NCBI GenBank assembly: GCA_965214125.1 | Contig: CBDCBA010000031.1 | Span: 186,001 to 250,000 of the forward strand | DNA: 64,000 bases | Source of the DNA: CBDCBA01 sp965214125 | GTDB lineage: Bacteria > Planctomycetota > Phycisphaerae > Tepidisphaerales > Tepidisphaeraceae | Reading direction: 5' to 3' | Part shown: in pieces, positions 1-8,356 of the stretch | Numbering within the stretch: position 1 is the stretch's first letter | Layout: each line of letters opens with the position of its first letter | Made by a program: the position numbers and the translations under genes | The notes under the pieces: generated by a model | What the model was told of the DNA's origin: nothing | Database searches by the model: none | The model's input: the letters and a program-made list of their open reading frames with translations, nothing else

Positions 1-1
1 G

Positions 2-421
2 ATCGGCGTCAACGTCTGGGAGTACGACCCGTCGGTCGCCAGCCCGGACAAGATGGAGGCCTTCCAGCAGTGGACCAACGATTCGTACTGGCTGCTGATG
101 CCGTTGAAGCTCGACGACCCCGGCGTGCAGTTCGGGCCGGTCGTCACCACGCGCGACATGCCCCCCAGCCGCGCGACCGTCACCATGAGCTTCGACGACG
201 GCGTCGGTTTGACCAGCGGCGACGAGTACGACCTGGCGATCAACCTGCGTGAGGGCGTGATCGACCAGTGGACCTTCCGCCCCAACGCCGAGGTGAGCGT
301 GACGTGGTCCTGGCAGGACTACGAGGACTTCAACGGCCTGTACCTCTCGACCAACCACGTCAACCAGCAGCCGAACGGAGCGCGGATCTACTTCACGGAC
401 ATTGAGGTCGAACGCGAGTAG
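2..421 (+). CDS. Unidentified protein, C-terminal part only
   Basis: The reading frame is open from base 2, so the start codon lies outside the window; about 139 residues are visible, ending in TAG at 419-421. The segment is rich in Trp, Asp and Thr and reads like a beta-sandwich fragment (for example YWLLMPLKLDDPG and SFDDGVGLTSGDEYDL). I see no motif, membrane segment or C-terminal sorting tail, and I do not recognise the family. It may be an extracellular protein, as its neighbour is a PEP-CTERM protein, but that is only context. An internal ATG at 53 is unlikely to be the real start because conserved-looking sequence continues upstream. Confidence 0.5.
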   Translation: MGVNVWEYDPSVASPDKMEAFQQWTNDSYWLLMPLKLDDPGVQFGPVVTTRDMPPSRATVTMSFDDGVGLTSGDEYDLAINLREGVIDQWTFRPNAEVSVTWSWQDYEDFNGLYLSTNHVNQQPNGARIYFTDIEVERE

Positions 422-423
422 CG

Positions 424-445
424 GCGTGCGAACTGCGTGCGAACT
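424..445 (+). repeat. Two tandem copies of an 11-bp unit
   Basis: GCGTGCGAACT occurs twice head to tail directly after the stop codon of the preceding gene, followed by a decayed third copy. The rest of the 421-546 gap shows no clear promoter; it ends in the Shine-Dalgarno sequence of the next gene. Confidence 0.6.
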
Positions 446-546
446 ACGTGCGGAGACTTGCAAAATCTTTTCGATCTGGCACCATTGGCACCGGCCGGTC
501 TGAGGGGACCGGCACACGCCATTTGGCTTCCAACTCAGGAGAGAAC

Positions 547-1284
547 ATGCAACGCACCCTTCCCGCGGCCGGTCTGGCCGCGCTCGCACTCGCGGCCGGC
601 CACGCCGTCGGCCAGACGATCAGCGGTGTCGGCACGACCGACAACTCCAGCACGAACGACAGCACTTGGACCCACGGCACCGCCGTCGGCCCCGTCGCCG
701 ACGTGGGGGACACGAGCAGCTTCACCCACACCGCGACCCTGGCTAACGCCATCGCCTACACCGGCGGCGTGGCGCAGGTGAACAAGAAGAACAGCAACTT
801 CGACGTCAGCTTCACCGTGGAAGACCCCGACGGTGTCGGCTTCGACCTGACGGTCGACGCGCTGCTCAACAGCACGTCGAGCGTGACGCTTGCCGACGGC
901 ACGCGCGGCGACGCGACGGGCGTCTTCTACGACGCGCGGTTCGACGACTCGACGGATGCTCCCGACACCTTCAGCGTGGTCGGGCCGCTCTTTGACTCCA
1001 CATCGGGGGTGACGGTCATGAGCCCCGGCACGGACTCGATCACCGACTCCGAAGCGTCCGACGACGTGGTGATCGGTTCGTACGTCGGCACAACGGACTT
1101 CGTCTTCCGCTTCACGACCGCGACGACGCCGACGGTCAACGTGTTCTTTCAAAACGGCGCGTCGGGCAACGGGTCGGTGAGCGCGAGCCACAGCCTGACG
1201 TTCAACGCGACCTTCGTGCCGGAACCGGCGTCGCTGGGCGTGCTGGCGATCGGCGGCCTCGGGCTGCTGCGCCGGCGGCGATAG
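547..1284 (+). CDS. Secreted PEP-CTERM sorting-domain protein
   Basis: A 245-residue secreted protein. It begins with a signal peptide (MQRTLPAAGLAALALAAG, cleavage near residue 23) and ends with the tripartite PEP-CTERM tail: VPEP near residue 224, a short hydrophobic segment, then RRRR as the last residues. In the known exosortase/PEP-CTERM system such tails are cut and the protein is sorted to the envelope or extracellular matrix. The middle is Thr/Ser/Asp-rich and fits a beta-sandwich adhesin or matrix protein; no enzyme motif is visible. I chose ATG 547 because AGGAG lies five bases upstream and the signal peptide starts exactly there; the frame also opens at a GTG at 448 but that extension is not signal-like. 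No exosortase gene lies in this window. Confidence 0.85.
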   Translation: MQRTLPAAGLAALALAAGHAVGQTISGVGTTDNSSTNDSTWTHGTAVGPVADVGDTSSFTHTATLANAIAYTGGVAQVNKKNSNFDVSFTVEDPDGVGFDLTVDALLNSTSSVTLADGTRGDATGVFYDARFDDSTDAPDTFSVVGPLFDSTSGVTVMSPGTDSITDSEASDDVVIGSYVGTTDFVFRFTTATTPTVNVFFQNGASGNGSVSASHSLTFNATFVPEPASLGVLAIGGLGLLRRRR

Positions 1285-1351
1285 TCGGGGGGGCGGCGGA
1301 GCAGGCGTGACAACTCGTGCCGCCGCGGGCCCGGCGCCTGCGGCGGCTTCG

Positions 1352-1357
1352 TATGGT
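1352..1357 (+). promoter_or_regulatory. TATGGT box, candidate -10 of a leaderless mRNA
   Basis: TATGGT ends six bases before the ATG at 1364, and there is no Shine-Dalgarno sequence in between. A -10 box at this distance would place transcription start at or next to the start codon. No convincing -35 is visible. Confidence 0.45.
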
Positions 1358-1363
1358 CGCCGT

Positions 1364-3142
1364 ATGCCCAAATGCATCGTTATCGGCGGCGGATTCGGCG
1401 GGATGGCCAGCGCGCTGCGCATGAAGGCCAAGGGGTACGACGTCACCCTCATTGACAAGCAGGACAAGCTCGGCGGCCGGGCGTACGCGTACGAGAAACA
1501 GACCGAACACGGCGTCTTCAAGCACGATGCCGGCCCAACCGTCATCACGGCCAAGTTCCTGTTCGACGAGCTGTTCGAGCTGTTCGGCAAGCGGCGCGAG
1601 GACTACGTGGAGTTCCGCGACATTTACCCGTGGTACCGCATTGTGTTTGCCGGGGATTCACCACGGAGACTCGGAGACACGGAGAAGCAGAGTGGCTCAG
1701 AAGTAGAACAACAAGCCTTTTCCTCCGTGTCTCCGTGCCTCCGTGGTGAACTCCCCTTCTTCGACTATGGCGGGACGATGGAGGAGTTTGAGGCGCAGAT
1801 TGCCCGGTTCAACCCGGACGATGTCGCCGGCTTTCGCAGGTACCTCAAGCACTCGAAGAAAATCTTCGACAAGGGCTTCACCGAGCTCGGCGATCAGCCG
1901 TTTCACGAGTTCTCGACGATGCTCAAGTGCGCCCCGGCCCTGGTGAAGCTCGGGGCGTGGCGGACGGTGTGGCAGATGGGCCGGCGCTACATCAAGCACC
2001 CGCTGCTCCGCCGGGTCTTCAGCTTCCAGCCGCTGCTGGTGGGCGGCAACCCGTTCAACACGACGAGCATCTACTCGCTGATCTTCTACCTCGAACGCCA
2101 GTGGGGCGTGCAGTTCGCCATGGGCGGCACGGGGGCGATCGTCCGCGGGCTGCAGAGGCTGATGGAGGAGGAGGGGATCGAGATCCGGCTGGGGCAGCAG
2201 GCTGACTGGATTACCTGCGAGAAATCGAGAGGCGTACATCACGTCAAGAGCGTGACGTGGGATCACCCGAAGGGTCGGGAATATAAGAACAACGGCGGGT
2301 CACTCGGCTTGCGTGCGGATGTCGTCGTGGTCAACGGCGACCCGCCGTATGTCTATCGCAACTTGATCGACCCGAAGCTGAGGCCGAAGTGGACCGACGC
2401 GAAGATTGACGCCCTGAAGTACAGCATGGGCCTGTTCGTCCTCTACTTCGGCACGACCAAGCAGTACCCCGACGTCGCGCACCACACGATTGTCCTCGGC
2501 GACAGCTACAAGGAGCTGCTCCGCCGCCTCTTTGACGACAAGGACCTCGAGCGCGAGGATTTGTCCGTCTATCTCCACCGCCCCACCGCCACCGACCCGT
2601 CGATGGCCCCGGCCGGCATGGACAGCTTCTACGTCCTCGTCCCCGTCCCGAACTTGCAGCCGCGCCCCCGGAGCAAAAAAGGGGTCAGGAGCCTTTTCGG
2701 CCGCGGAAACGCCTCATCGCGCAACGGCGGCACGGCAGCGGAAAAGGCTCCTGACCCCTTTTTTGCCTTCGTGCCGACGAATGACGACGGCTCACTCAAC
2801 TGGGCCGCCTTCGGCGACACTTTCCGCGATGATGTCGTGCGCTACCTCGAGAACACCGTCCTGCCAGGCCTGTCCGAGTGCATCACCGGCGACTTCTACG
2901 TCACGCCGAACCACTTCCGCGACAACCTGAACACCCACCACGGCACCGGCTTTTCCGTCCAACCCATCTTCCGCCAAAGCGCCTGGTTCCGCTTCCACAA
3001 CAAGTCCGACATCGACGGCCTCTACTTCGTCGGTGCCGGCACCCATCCCGGCGCCGGCATGCCGGGCGTGCTGTGCAGCGCGAAGGTCGTCGACCGCCTC
3101 ATCCCCGCCGTCGACGAAGCAGCAAGCCCGCCGCAGGAATGA
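1364..3142 (+). CDS. CrtI-family carotenoid/phytoene desaturase-like oxidoreductase with two in-frame repeat insertions
   Basis: A 592-residue FAD-dependent oxidoreductase of the CrtI family, which desaturates or isomerises carotenoid-type polyenes at the membrane. The N-terminus has the dinucleotide-binding motif (IVIGGGFGGM, then LGGRAYAYE), and the C-terminus has the family signature FVGAGTHPGAGMPGVL near residues 560-575. Typical CrtI proteins are about 500 residues. The excess is largely explained by two palindromic elements translated in frame: residues about 98-129 (bases 1657-1750) and 438-467 (2675-2764). Both segments are polar and unlike the family. The start at 1364 directly precedes the Rossmann motif. 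The 3' end overlaps the convergent GDSL gene by 44 bases. The substrate cannot be told. Whether the protein remains active with both insertions is unknown. Confidence 0.85.
   Translation: MPKCIVIGGGFGGMASALRMKAKGYDVTLIDKQDKLGGRAYAYEKQTEHGVFKHDAGPTVITAKFLFDELFELFGKRREDYVEFRDIYPWYRIVFAGDSPRRLGDTEKQSGSEVEQQAFSSVSPCLRGELPFFDYGGTMEEFEAQIARFNPDDVAGFRRYLKHSKKIFDKGFTELGDQPFHEFSTMLKCAPALVKLGAWRTVWQMGRRYIKHPLLRRVFSFQPLLVGGNPFNTTSIYSLIFYLERQWGVQFAMGGTGAIVRGLQRLMEEEGIEIRLGQQADWITCEKSRGVHHVKSVTWDHPKGREYKNNGGSLGLRADVVVVNGDPPYVYRNLIDPKLRPKWTDAKIDALKYSMGLFVLYFGTTKQYPDVAHHTIVLGDSYKELLRRLFDDKDLEREDLSVYLHRPTATDPSMAPAGMDSFYVLVPVPNLQPRPRSKKGVRSLFGRGNASSRNGGTAAEKAPDPFFAFVPTNDDGSLNWAAFGDTFRDDVVRYLENTVLPGLSECITGDFYVTPNHFRDNLNTHHGTGFSVQPIFRQSAWFRFHNKSDIDGLYFVGAGTHPGAGMPGVLCSAKVVDRLIPAVDEAASPPQE
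1657..1750. repeat. Family A inverted repeat (CACGGAGACAC type), inside a coding region
   Basis: Left arm 1657-1684 and right arm 1723-1750 are 28 bases each and pair at 26 of 28 positions around a 38-base loop. The same family occurs between genes at 28354-28433, which identifies this copy as an inserted element rather than native gene sequence. It is translated without a stop in the CrtI-family gene. Confidence 0.9.
2675..2764. repeat. Family B perfect inverted repeat, inside a coding region
   Basis: Two 24-base arms (2675-2698 and 2741-2764) are exact reverse complements, with A6 at one outer end and T6 at the other, around a 42-base loop. The element is 90 bases, exactly 30 codons, and reads through in frame. 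Because the stem ends in a T tract on either strand, it also has the shape of a bidirectional intrinsic terminator. Confidence 0.92.
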
Positions 3143-4067
3143 CCAACGCCAGCGTCGTCGGCTCCGGCACGGGCGTCAACGCGGCCTGCGCCAAGAGCGC
3201 GTGGCCGGTGGCGGTTGGGTGGAAGTCGTCCCAGAACAGGTAACTGTCCACGTTCGACGCAATCAGGTTCGTGTCGTAGGAACTGTCCCCCGGCGACAGC
3301 CCCGGCGCCGCGGGATCGACCACGTTCGTCAGACCGAAATCGCCTGGGTTGGCGACGGCGTCGTTGAACAATCCAAAGACGTCGAGGCGGAACAGCTCGA
3401 TGTTCGGTCGGGTCGTCTCCAGATCATCGAGGGCGGCGTCGAGGGCGGTGTTGAAGTCGACCGTGAGCGCAGAGGCCGTCACGTCCCCGCCAAAGCGTGG
3501 CGTCAGGCCAATGTCGGGCAGGTTGGGCGACAGGAAAGAGCGGCCCCCCGCGTCGTACAGCCGGCCGATGTCGTCCGCCAGGCTCTGCGCCGCCGCGACC
3601 ACGTCGGTCGACGACCCGCCGCTGAGGGCATCGCTGATGTCGTTGCCGCCGGCGAAGACGACGAACAAGTCGTCCGCGTCGGCGACCGCGTTGGTCGCCA
3701 GGAACTGGTCCACCTGGTCGTCCACATCCTGCACGACCAGGTTGGCCGGGAACCCCGTGCCGGTCGCGAGCGCCCCGCCGTAGGCGAAGTTGTCGCCGCC
3801 GGACAGACTGTGCGTCACCGGCCCCAGGCCCAGGCCACTTGCCAGGCCGTCGGTGTAGTTGGGCCCGTTGGAGAAGCGCCCGTCGAAGTAGAAGGGTCCC
3901 GGCGTGGTCGGAATCAGCGGCAGCGCATCCGTCACCTGCTCAACATTGCCCACGTCGCTCAGGCTGTCGCCGAAGACGACGAGCCCGTCGAATTGCGCCG
4001 AGGCGGGCGAAGCGAAGAGGAGGCCAAGCGAGGCGGCGGACGTCAGGGTGATGAATTGTTGGTGCAT
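3099..4067 (-). CDS. Secreted SGNH/GDSL hydrolase with PEP-CTERM tail
   Basis: A 322-residue exported esterase/lipase-type enzyme. A signal peptide (residues 1-24) is followed by the SGNH blocks: block I VVFGDSLSD with the nucleophile Ser35, block II SNGPNY (66-71), block III GGND (140-143), and block V DDFHP with Asp280 and His283. It ends with VPEP near residue 300, a hydrophobic stretch and RRRRG, a PEP-CTERM sorting tail. The hydrolase would therefore act outside the cytoplasm, anchored or released by an exosortase. The natural ester is unknown. ATG 4067 is preceded by GGGAG. The gene converges on, and overlaps, the CrtI-like gene and diverges from the NHL gene. Confidence 0.88.
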   Translation of the reverse strand: MHQQFITLTSAASLGLLFASPASAQFDGLVVFGDSLSDVGNVEQVTDALPLIPTTPGPFYFDGRFSNGPNYTDGLASGLGLGPVTHSLSGGDNFAYGGALATGTGFPANLVVQDVDDQVDQFLATNAVADADDLFVVFAGGNDISDALSGGSSTDVVAAAQSLADDIGRLYDAGGRSFLSPNLPDIGLTPRFGGDVTASALTVDFNTALDAALDDLETTRPNIELFRLDVFGLFNDAVANPGDFGLTNVVDPAAPGLSPGDSSYDTNLIASNVDSYLFWDDFHPTATGHALLAQAALTPVPEPTTLALVIPAAGLLLRRRRG

Positions 4068-4127
4068 GTTCTCCCAGGGTGCGAACGGTCAGACACCGCC
4101 AGCTTACCCGATGGATCCTCCCGCGGA

Positions 4128-4133
4128 TATGCT
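4128..4133 (+). promoter_or_regulatory. TATGCT box, candidate -10 of a leaderless mRNA
   Basis: TATGCT ends six bases before the ATG at 4140; there is no Shine-Dalgarno sequence. The spacing is identical to that upstream of the gene at 1364. Confidence 0.45.
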
Positions 4134-4139
4134 GCGGCC

Positions 4140-5096
4140 ATGCAGATCGAAGACAACGGCTTCAGCTACACCTGGCACGAGCAGTGGGCCACGCTGCCCG
4201 AATCAAGCCGGAGCAACGGCACCACCCACGGCGCCGGCGTGCTGAAGGACGGCCGCGTCGTGATCTTCAACCAGGCGAACCCGGCCGTGCTGATCTACGA
4301 TGCCGATGCGAACCTGCTCGACAGCTTTGGCGACTACCCCGGCGCGCACGGCCTGATCGTGCGCGAGGTCGACGGCGAGGAGCGATTGCTCATCACCGAT
4401 CAGGACAGTTGCCAGGCACAGGTGTTGTCGCTCGACGGCGACGTGATTCTCGACCTTCCCGCCCCGCCCGCCGACGCAATCGCGAACGACGGCGGCGAGG
4501 GGCGGCAGAACTACATCCCGACGTGGCTCGATCGCGGGCCGGATGGCGACTACTGGATTGCTGACGGCTACGGCTCGTGGCAGGTCTTCCGCTACGACGC
4601 GAATGGCAAGTACAAGGCGAAGATCGACGGAACCGAGGGGGCCGGCCGCTTCAACGAGCCGCACGGGCTGGCGTTTTCGCCCGACGGCGAGTTGTGGATC
4701 ACCGACCGCAGCAACCTGCGCGTCTGCGTCTACGACAGCGACGGCAAGTACAAGCGTCACAGCGACGCCGCCTGCCACAGCCCGGCGGCCTTCGCCTTCT
4801 CCGACGGCAACGCGTACGTTGCGGAGATCGCCGGCGGGGTGAAGATCCTCGACCGCGACCTGAACGTTCTCGCCCGCCTCGGCGACAACCCGGCGATCAC
4901 GCCCAACACGGCGCCGGGCACGTGGGTGCCAACGGAAGATCACCGCCAGCCCGGCTGGCCGAACGTCGATCCGGCGTTGCTGAAGGAAGGCCACTTCCAC
5001 ACGCCCCACGGCATCGCGGTGGGTCCCGACGGCAGCGTGTACGTGGTCGAGTGGTACCGCGGCGGGCGCGTGATCAAGCTCGAGCCGGCCAGCTAG
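4140..5096 (+). CDS. NHL-repeat beta-propeller protein
   Basis: A 318-residue protein built of NHL-type propeller blades. Recurring units include HGLIVREVDGEERLLITD, PHGLAFSPDGELWITDRSN and PHGIAVGPDGSVYVVEW, the pattern of NHL and SMP-30-like six-bladed propellers. It has no signal peptide, so it appears cytoplasmic. Members of this fold bind ligands or act as lactonases or lyases; nothing here fixes the reaction. The reading frame runs further upstream, but that part is only the reverse of the GDSL gene, so ATG 4140 is the start. It reads away from the GDSL gene across a 72-base gap. Confidence 0.75.
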   Translation: MQIEDNGFSYTWHEQWATLPESSRSNGTTHGAGVLKDGRVVIFNQANPAVLIYDADANLLDSFGDYPGAHGLIVREVDGEERLLITDQDSCQAQVLSLDGDVILDLPAPPADAIANDGGEGRQNYIPTWLDRGPDGDYWIADGYGSWQVFRYDANGKYKAKIDGTEGAGRFNEPHGLAFSPDGELWITDRSNLRVCVYDSDGKYKRHSDAACHSPAAFAFSDGNAYVAEIAGGVKILDRDLNVLARLGDNPAITPNTAPGTWVPTEDHRQPGWPNVDPALLKEGHFHTPHGIAVGPDGSVYVVEWYRGGRVIKLEPAS

Positions 5097-5117
5097 CGTT
5101 TTCTCACATCGCTCCCC

Positions 5118-5177
5118 TTAGCCGCCCCGCCTTGCGGGGCGCGGGGATCCCCGCGCCCCGCAAGGCGGGGCGGCTAA
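5118..5177. repeat. Family C perfect 60-bp palindrome
   Basis: Each 30-base half is the exact reverse complement of the other, centred on GGATCC, with no loop. It lies between the NHL gene and the SulP gene, which point the same way. It could fold into a very stable hairpin in RNA, but there is no T tract to suggest a classical terminator. Confidence 0.92.
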
Positions 5178-5215
5178 CGGACGTGCGCGGGTGCCTAAGG
5201 TGCGGCCCCATCGCT

Positions 5216-7057
5216 GTGACCGACGACACCGCCCGCAGTTCCATGCTCCTTCAAGCCCCCGCGTCCCGACCGCCGCTGCTCGACTTCTTCCACCGGCAGA
5301 CGGCCAACGCGAAGGACGACGTGCTCAGCGGGCTCACCGTCGCGCTGGCCCTGGTGCCGGAGGCGGTGGCGTTCGCGTTCGTGGCGGGGGTGTCTCCGAT
5401 CGTGGGGCTGTACAGCGCATTTTTCATCGGGCTGATCACCGCGGTGCTTGGCGGGCGGCCGGGGATGATCAGCGGGGCCACCGGCGCGATGGCCGTCGTG
5501 GTCGTGGCCCTTGTGGCGGAAAAGGGCATCGCCTACCTGTTCCCGGCCGTCGTGCTGGCGGGCGTCTTCCAGATCGTCGTCGGACTCCTACGCCTGGGCA
5601 TGCTCATCCGCATCGTGCCGGCGAGCGTGATGCTCGGCTTCGTCAACGGCCTCGCGATCGTCATCGGGCTCGCGCAGCTCGGCAGCTTCAAGACCCTCGG
5701 CGACGACGGCGTGCTGCACTACATGACCGGCACGCCGCTGCTGGTCATGCTCGGCCTGGTGGCGGTGACGATGGCGATCATCATCGGGCTGCCGAAGCTC
5801 ACGCGAGCCGTGCCGGCGTCGCTGGTGGCCATCGTGGTCGTCAGCCTCGCGGCCTTCGGCATCAACGCGGCCGCGGGCGATGGCGGCAACCTGACGCCGA
5901 CGATCCGCGACATGCTCGTCACGAACGAGCGCGCCAACGCCGTCAACAGCGCCCTGACCGCCAAGACGAATGACACGCTCGACGCGGCGCAGGATGACGT
6001 GCAGATCGAGGGCCTGCGCGTCGTGCCGGTCGATGACGACGCGGTGGCGTTGACGGACGCCGAAACCGAGGCGGCCATCGCGAGCGTCGACGCCGACGCC
6101 GTCGGCCTCTCCGCCGGCCTGCCGCGGCCGTTCTTCCTGGACGACGTCTGGCAAATCGACCTGGCCACGCTCGAGCCGTACAAGCCGGCGAACCTGCTCG
6201 ACACCCTTTGGACGATCCTGCCGTTCGCGCTCGTGCTGGCGGGCGTTGGGCTGATCGAGAGCCTGATGACGCTCACGCTCGTCGACGAGATCACCGAGAC
6301 CCGAGGCCGCGGCAACCGCGAGTGCGTCGGCCAGGGGACGGCCAACGTCGTGACCGGCCTCTTCGGCGGGATGGGCGGCTGCGCGATGATCGGCCAAAGC
6401 CTGATCAACGTGAACAGCGGCGGGCGCGGGCGGCTCAGCGGCATCGTGGCGGCCGTTGCGCTCTTGCTGTTCGTGCTGGTGCTCGCCCCGATGATCGAGC
6501 TAATCCCGATGGCCGCCCTCGTGGGCGTGATGTTCATGGTCGTGATCGGCACCTTCGAGTGGGCGACACTGAAGATGTGGCGGCGCTTCCCGGTGGGCGA
6601 CTTCGTGGTGATGCTGCTCGTGACGGCCTACACCGTCTTCATGCACGACCTCGCGACCGCCGTCATCCTCGGTGTGGCGGTCAGCGCGTTGATCTTCGCC
6701 TGGCGGCACGCCTTCCACCTGGGCGTGGACGTGAAGTACAACGAGCAGGGCAGCAAAATTTACCAGCTTCACGGCGCGCTCTTCTTCGGCAGCGTGACCC
6801 ACTTCGCCGACAGCTTCGACCCCGCGCACGACCCGGACGACGTGGTCGTCGACTTCTACTACACCCGCGTTTACGACCAGAGCGGGCTGGAGGCGATCAA
6901 CAAGCTCGCCGAGCGGTACAAGGCCGTCGGCAAGCGGATCCACCTGACGCACCTTTCCCCCGAATGCCGCCGTCTGCTGGACAAGGCGGGCGAGTTCGTG
7001 GAGGTCAACTTGAGCGAGGACCCGCAGTACCACGTCGCGACCGAGCGGCTCTCGTAG
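5216..7057 (+). CDS. SulP-family inorganic anion transporter with STAS domain
   Basis: A 613-residue membrane transporter of the SulP family (sulfate, bicarbonate or other anions). Around ten hydrophobic segments follow the family N-terminus (LTVALALVPEAVAFAFVAG). The last roughly 120 residues form a cytoplasmic STAS domain (for example YQLHGALFFGSVTHF and VVVDFYYTRVYDQSG). About 75 extra residues rich in Asp and Ala (roughly residues 235-310, near DTLDAAQDDVQIEGLRVV) interrupt the transmembrane domain and probably form a soluble loop. GTG 5216 was chosen; ATG 5243 is an alternative nine codons later, and neither has a clear Shine-Dalgarno sequence. The substrate is not deducible. The next gene starts 12 bases downstream. 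Confidence 0.88.
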   Translation: MTDDTARSSMLLQAPASRPPLLDFFHRQTANAKDDVLSGLTVALALVPEAVAFAFVAGVSPIVGLYSAFFIGLITAVLGGRPGMISGATGAMAVVVVALVAEKGIAYLFPAVVLAGVFQIVVGLLRLGMLIRIVPASVMLGFVNGLAIVIGLAQLGSFKTLGDDGVLHYMTGTPLLVMLGLVAVTMAIIIGLPKLTRAVPASLVAIVVVSLAAFGINAAAGDGGNLTPTIRDMLVTNERANAVNSALTAKTNDTLDAAQDDVQIEGLRVVPVDDDAVALTDAETEAAIASVDADAVGLSAGLPRPFFLDDVWQIDLATLEPYKPANLLDTLWTILPFALVLAGVGLIESLMTLTLVDEITETRGRGNRECVGQGTANVVTGLFGGMGGCAMIGQSLINVNSGGRGRLSGIVAAVALLLFVLVLAPMIELIPMAALVGVMFMVVIGTFEWATLKMWRRFPVGDFVVMLLVTAYTVFMHDLATAVILGVAVSALIFAWRHAFHLGVDVKYNEQGSKIYQLHGALFFGSVTHFADSFDPAHDPDDVVVDFYYTRVYDQSGLEAINKLAERYKAVGKRIHLTHLSPECRRLLDKAGEFVEVNLSEDPQYHVATERLS

Positions 7058-7069
7058 TAGAACGGGGCG

Positions 7070-8356
7070 ATGCCCGACGATTTCCACGTCCACGACGCGT
7101 TTCCGCGTGTCGATGCCAACGGTGGACCGGTGCCCGTCTGGAACCTGACGCCCGGCCGCGGCGGGTGCATGGTGCGGTTCTTCGACACCCCGGCCCTCAG
7201 CCCGAGTGGCCGGTACGCCGCCTGTTTTCGGCTGCCCTTCGAGGATCGCCTGCCGGCGGCGGGCGACGCCGGCGAGATCGTCCTGATCGACCTGCACGCC
7301 GGACCCGACGCCGCGCGTGTTGTCGCCACCACGCGCGGCTGGGAGCCACAACTCGGGGCGCAGGTGCAGTGGGGCGCGACGGATGACGCCATCTACTTCT
7401 CCGACGTCGAGCCCGGCGAGTGGCGGCCGTTCACGGCGGCCGTCAATCCCCGAACGGGCGAGCGGCGTCGGATCGACGGACCGCTCTATCACGTGAGCCC
7501 GGACGGGCGCTACGCCGTGGGCACGAACCCGCGGCTGATGCGACGCACCCAGGGCGGCTACGGCGTGGTCGTGCCGGAGGCAGCCGTGCCTGAGCGACGC
7601 GGTGCCCCAGACGACGACGGCGTCTGGCTGACCGATGCCGCCACCGGCAAGGCGACGCTGCTTCATTCGCTCGCGAGCGTCTTCAAGCAGTTCGAGGAGG
7701 AACTTGAGGTCGGGGAACTGAACGACTGGCGGTGCTTTTGCTTTCACAGCAAATTTGCCCCGACCGGCGACCGGCTGCTCTTCACTCTGCGCTACTTTCG
7801 GACCGACTACGACGGCTCCGCGCCGATGAAGGACTCGGAGGCGGACCTTCGCTTCGCGATCTGCACCTGCCGGCGCGACGGGTCGGACCTGGCCATGCCC
7901 GTGCCGCCGCGGGCGTGGCGGCACGGCGGGCATCACATCAACTTCTCCCCGGACGGCGAGTCGCTGTCGATGAACCTCGGCGGCTTCGGCGAGAGCCTGC
8001 GCTTCGTCCGCACGCCGGCCGATCGTGAGGCGCTCGAGCCGATTCTGACCGACGTGCGCGGCAGCGGCCACCCCTCGCTTCACCCGGACGGCCGCCACCT
8101 GCTGACCGACTGCTACTGGCACGAACAACAATTCAACGACGACGCCACCGGCACCACACTGCTACGCTGGATCGATACGATCACCGGCGAGGAACAGCAC
8201 CTCCACTGTGTCGAGAATCGCCCGACCACCAGCATCAACACGCTGCGCATCGACCCGCACCCGTGCTGGGACCGATCGTGGCGGTTCGTTACCTTCACCG
8301 GCCTTGCCGGCGGAACGCGGCGGCTGTTTCTTGCCGACCTGCGGCCCGTGCTGTGA
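7070..8356 (+). CDS. Propeller-like protein of unknown function
   Basis: A 428-residue protein without signal peptide or membrane segment. Repeated phrases such as ALSPSGRYAACFRL, YHVSPDGRYAVGT, NFSPDGESLSMNL and SLHPDGRHLLTD are typical of TolB/WD40-like beta-propeller blades, where strands flank an SPDG turn. It resembles the propeller of oligogalacturonide lyase-like proteins in general layout, but I cannot name a family. It is 12 bases downstream of the SulP gene and may be co-transcribed. Its TGA at 8354-8356 abuts the stop codon of the convergent yebC with no base between. Confidence 0.65.
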   Translation: MPDDFHVHDAFPRVDANGGPVPVWNLTPGRGGCMVRFFDTPALSPSGRYAACFRLPFEDRLPAAGDAGEIVLIDLHAGPDAARVVATTRGWEPQLGAQVQWGATDDAIYFSDVEPGEWRPFTAAVNPRTGERRRIDGPLYHVSPDGRYAVGTNPRLMRRTQGGYGVVVPEAAVPERRGAPDDDGVWLTDAATGKATLLHSLASVFKQFEEELEVGELNDWRCFCFHSKFAPTGDRLLFTLRYFRTDYDGSAPMKDSEADLRFAICTCRRDGSDLAMPVPPRAWRHGGHHINFSPDGESLSMNLGGFGESLRFVRTPADREALEPILTDVRGSGHPSLHPDGRHLLTDCYWHEQQFNDDATGTTLLRWIDTITGEEQHLHCVENRPTTSINTLRIDPHPCWDRSWRFVTFTGLAGGTRRLFLADLRPVL

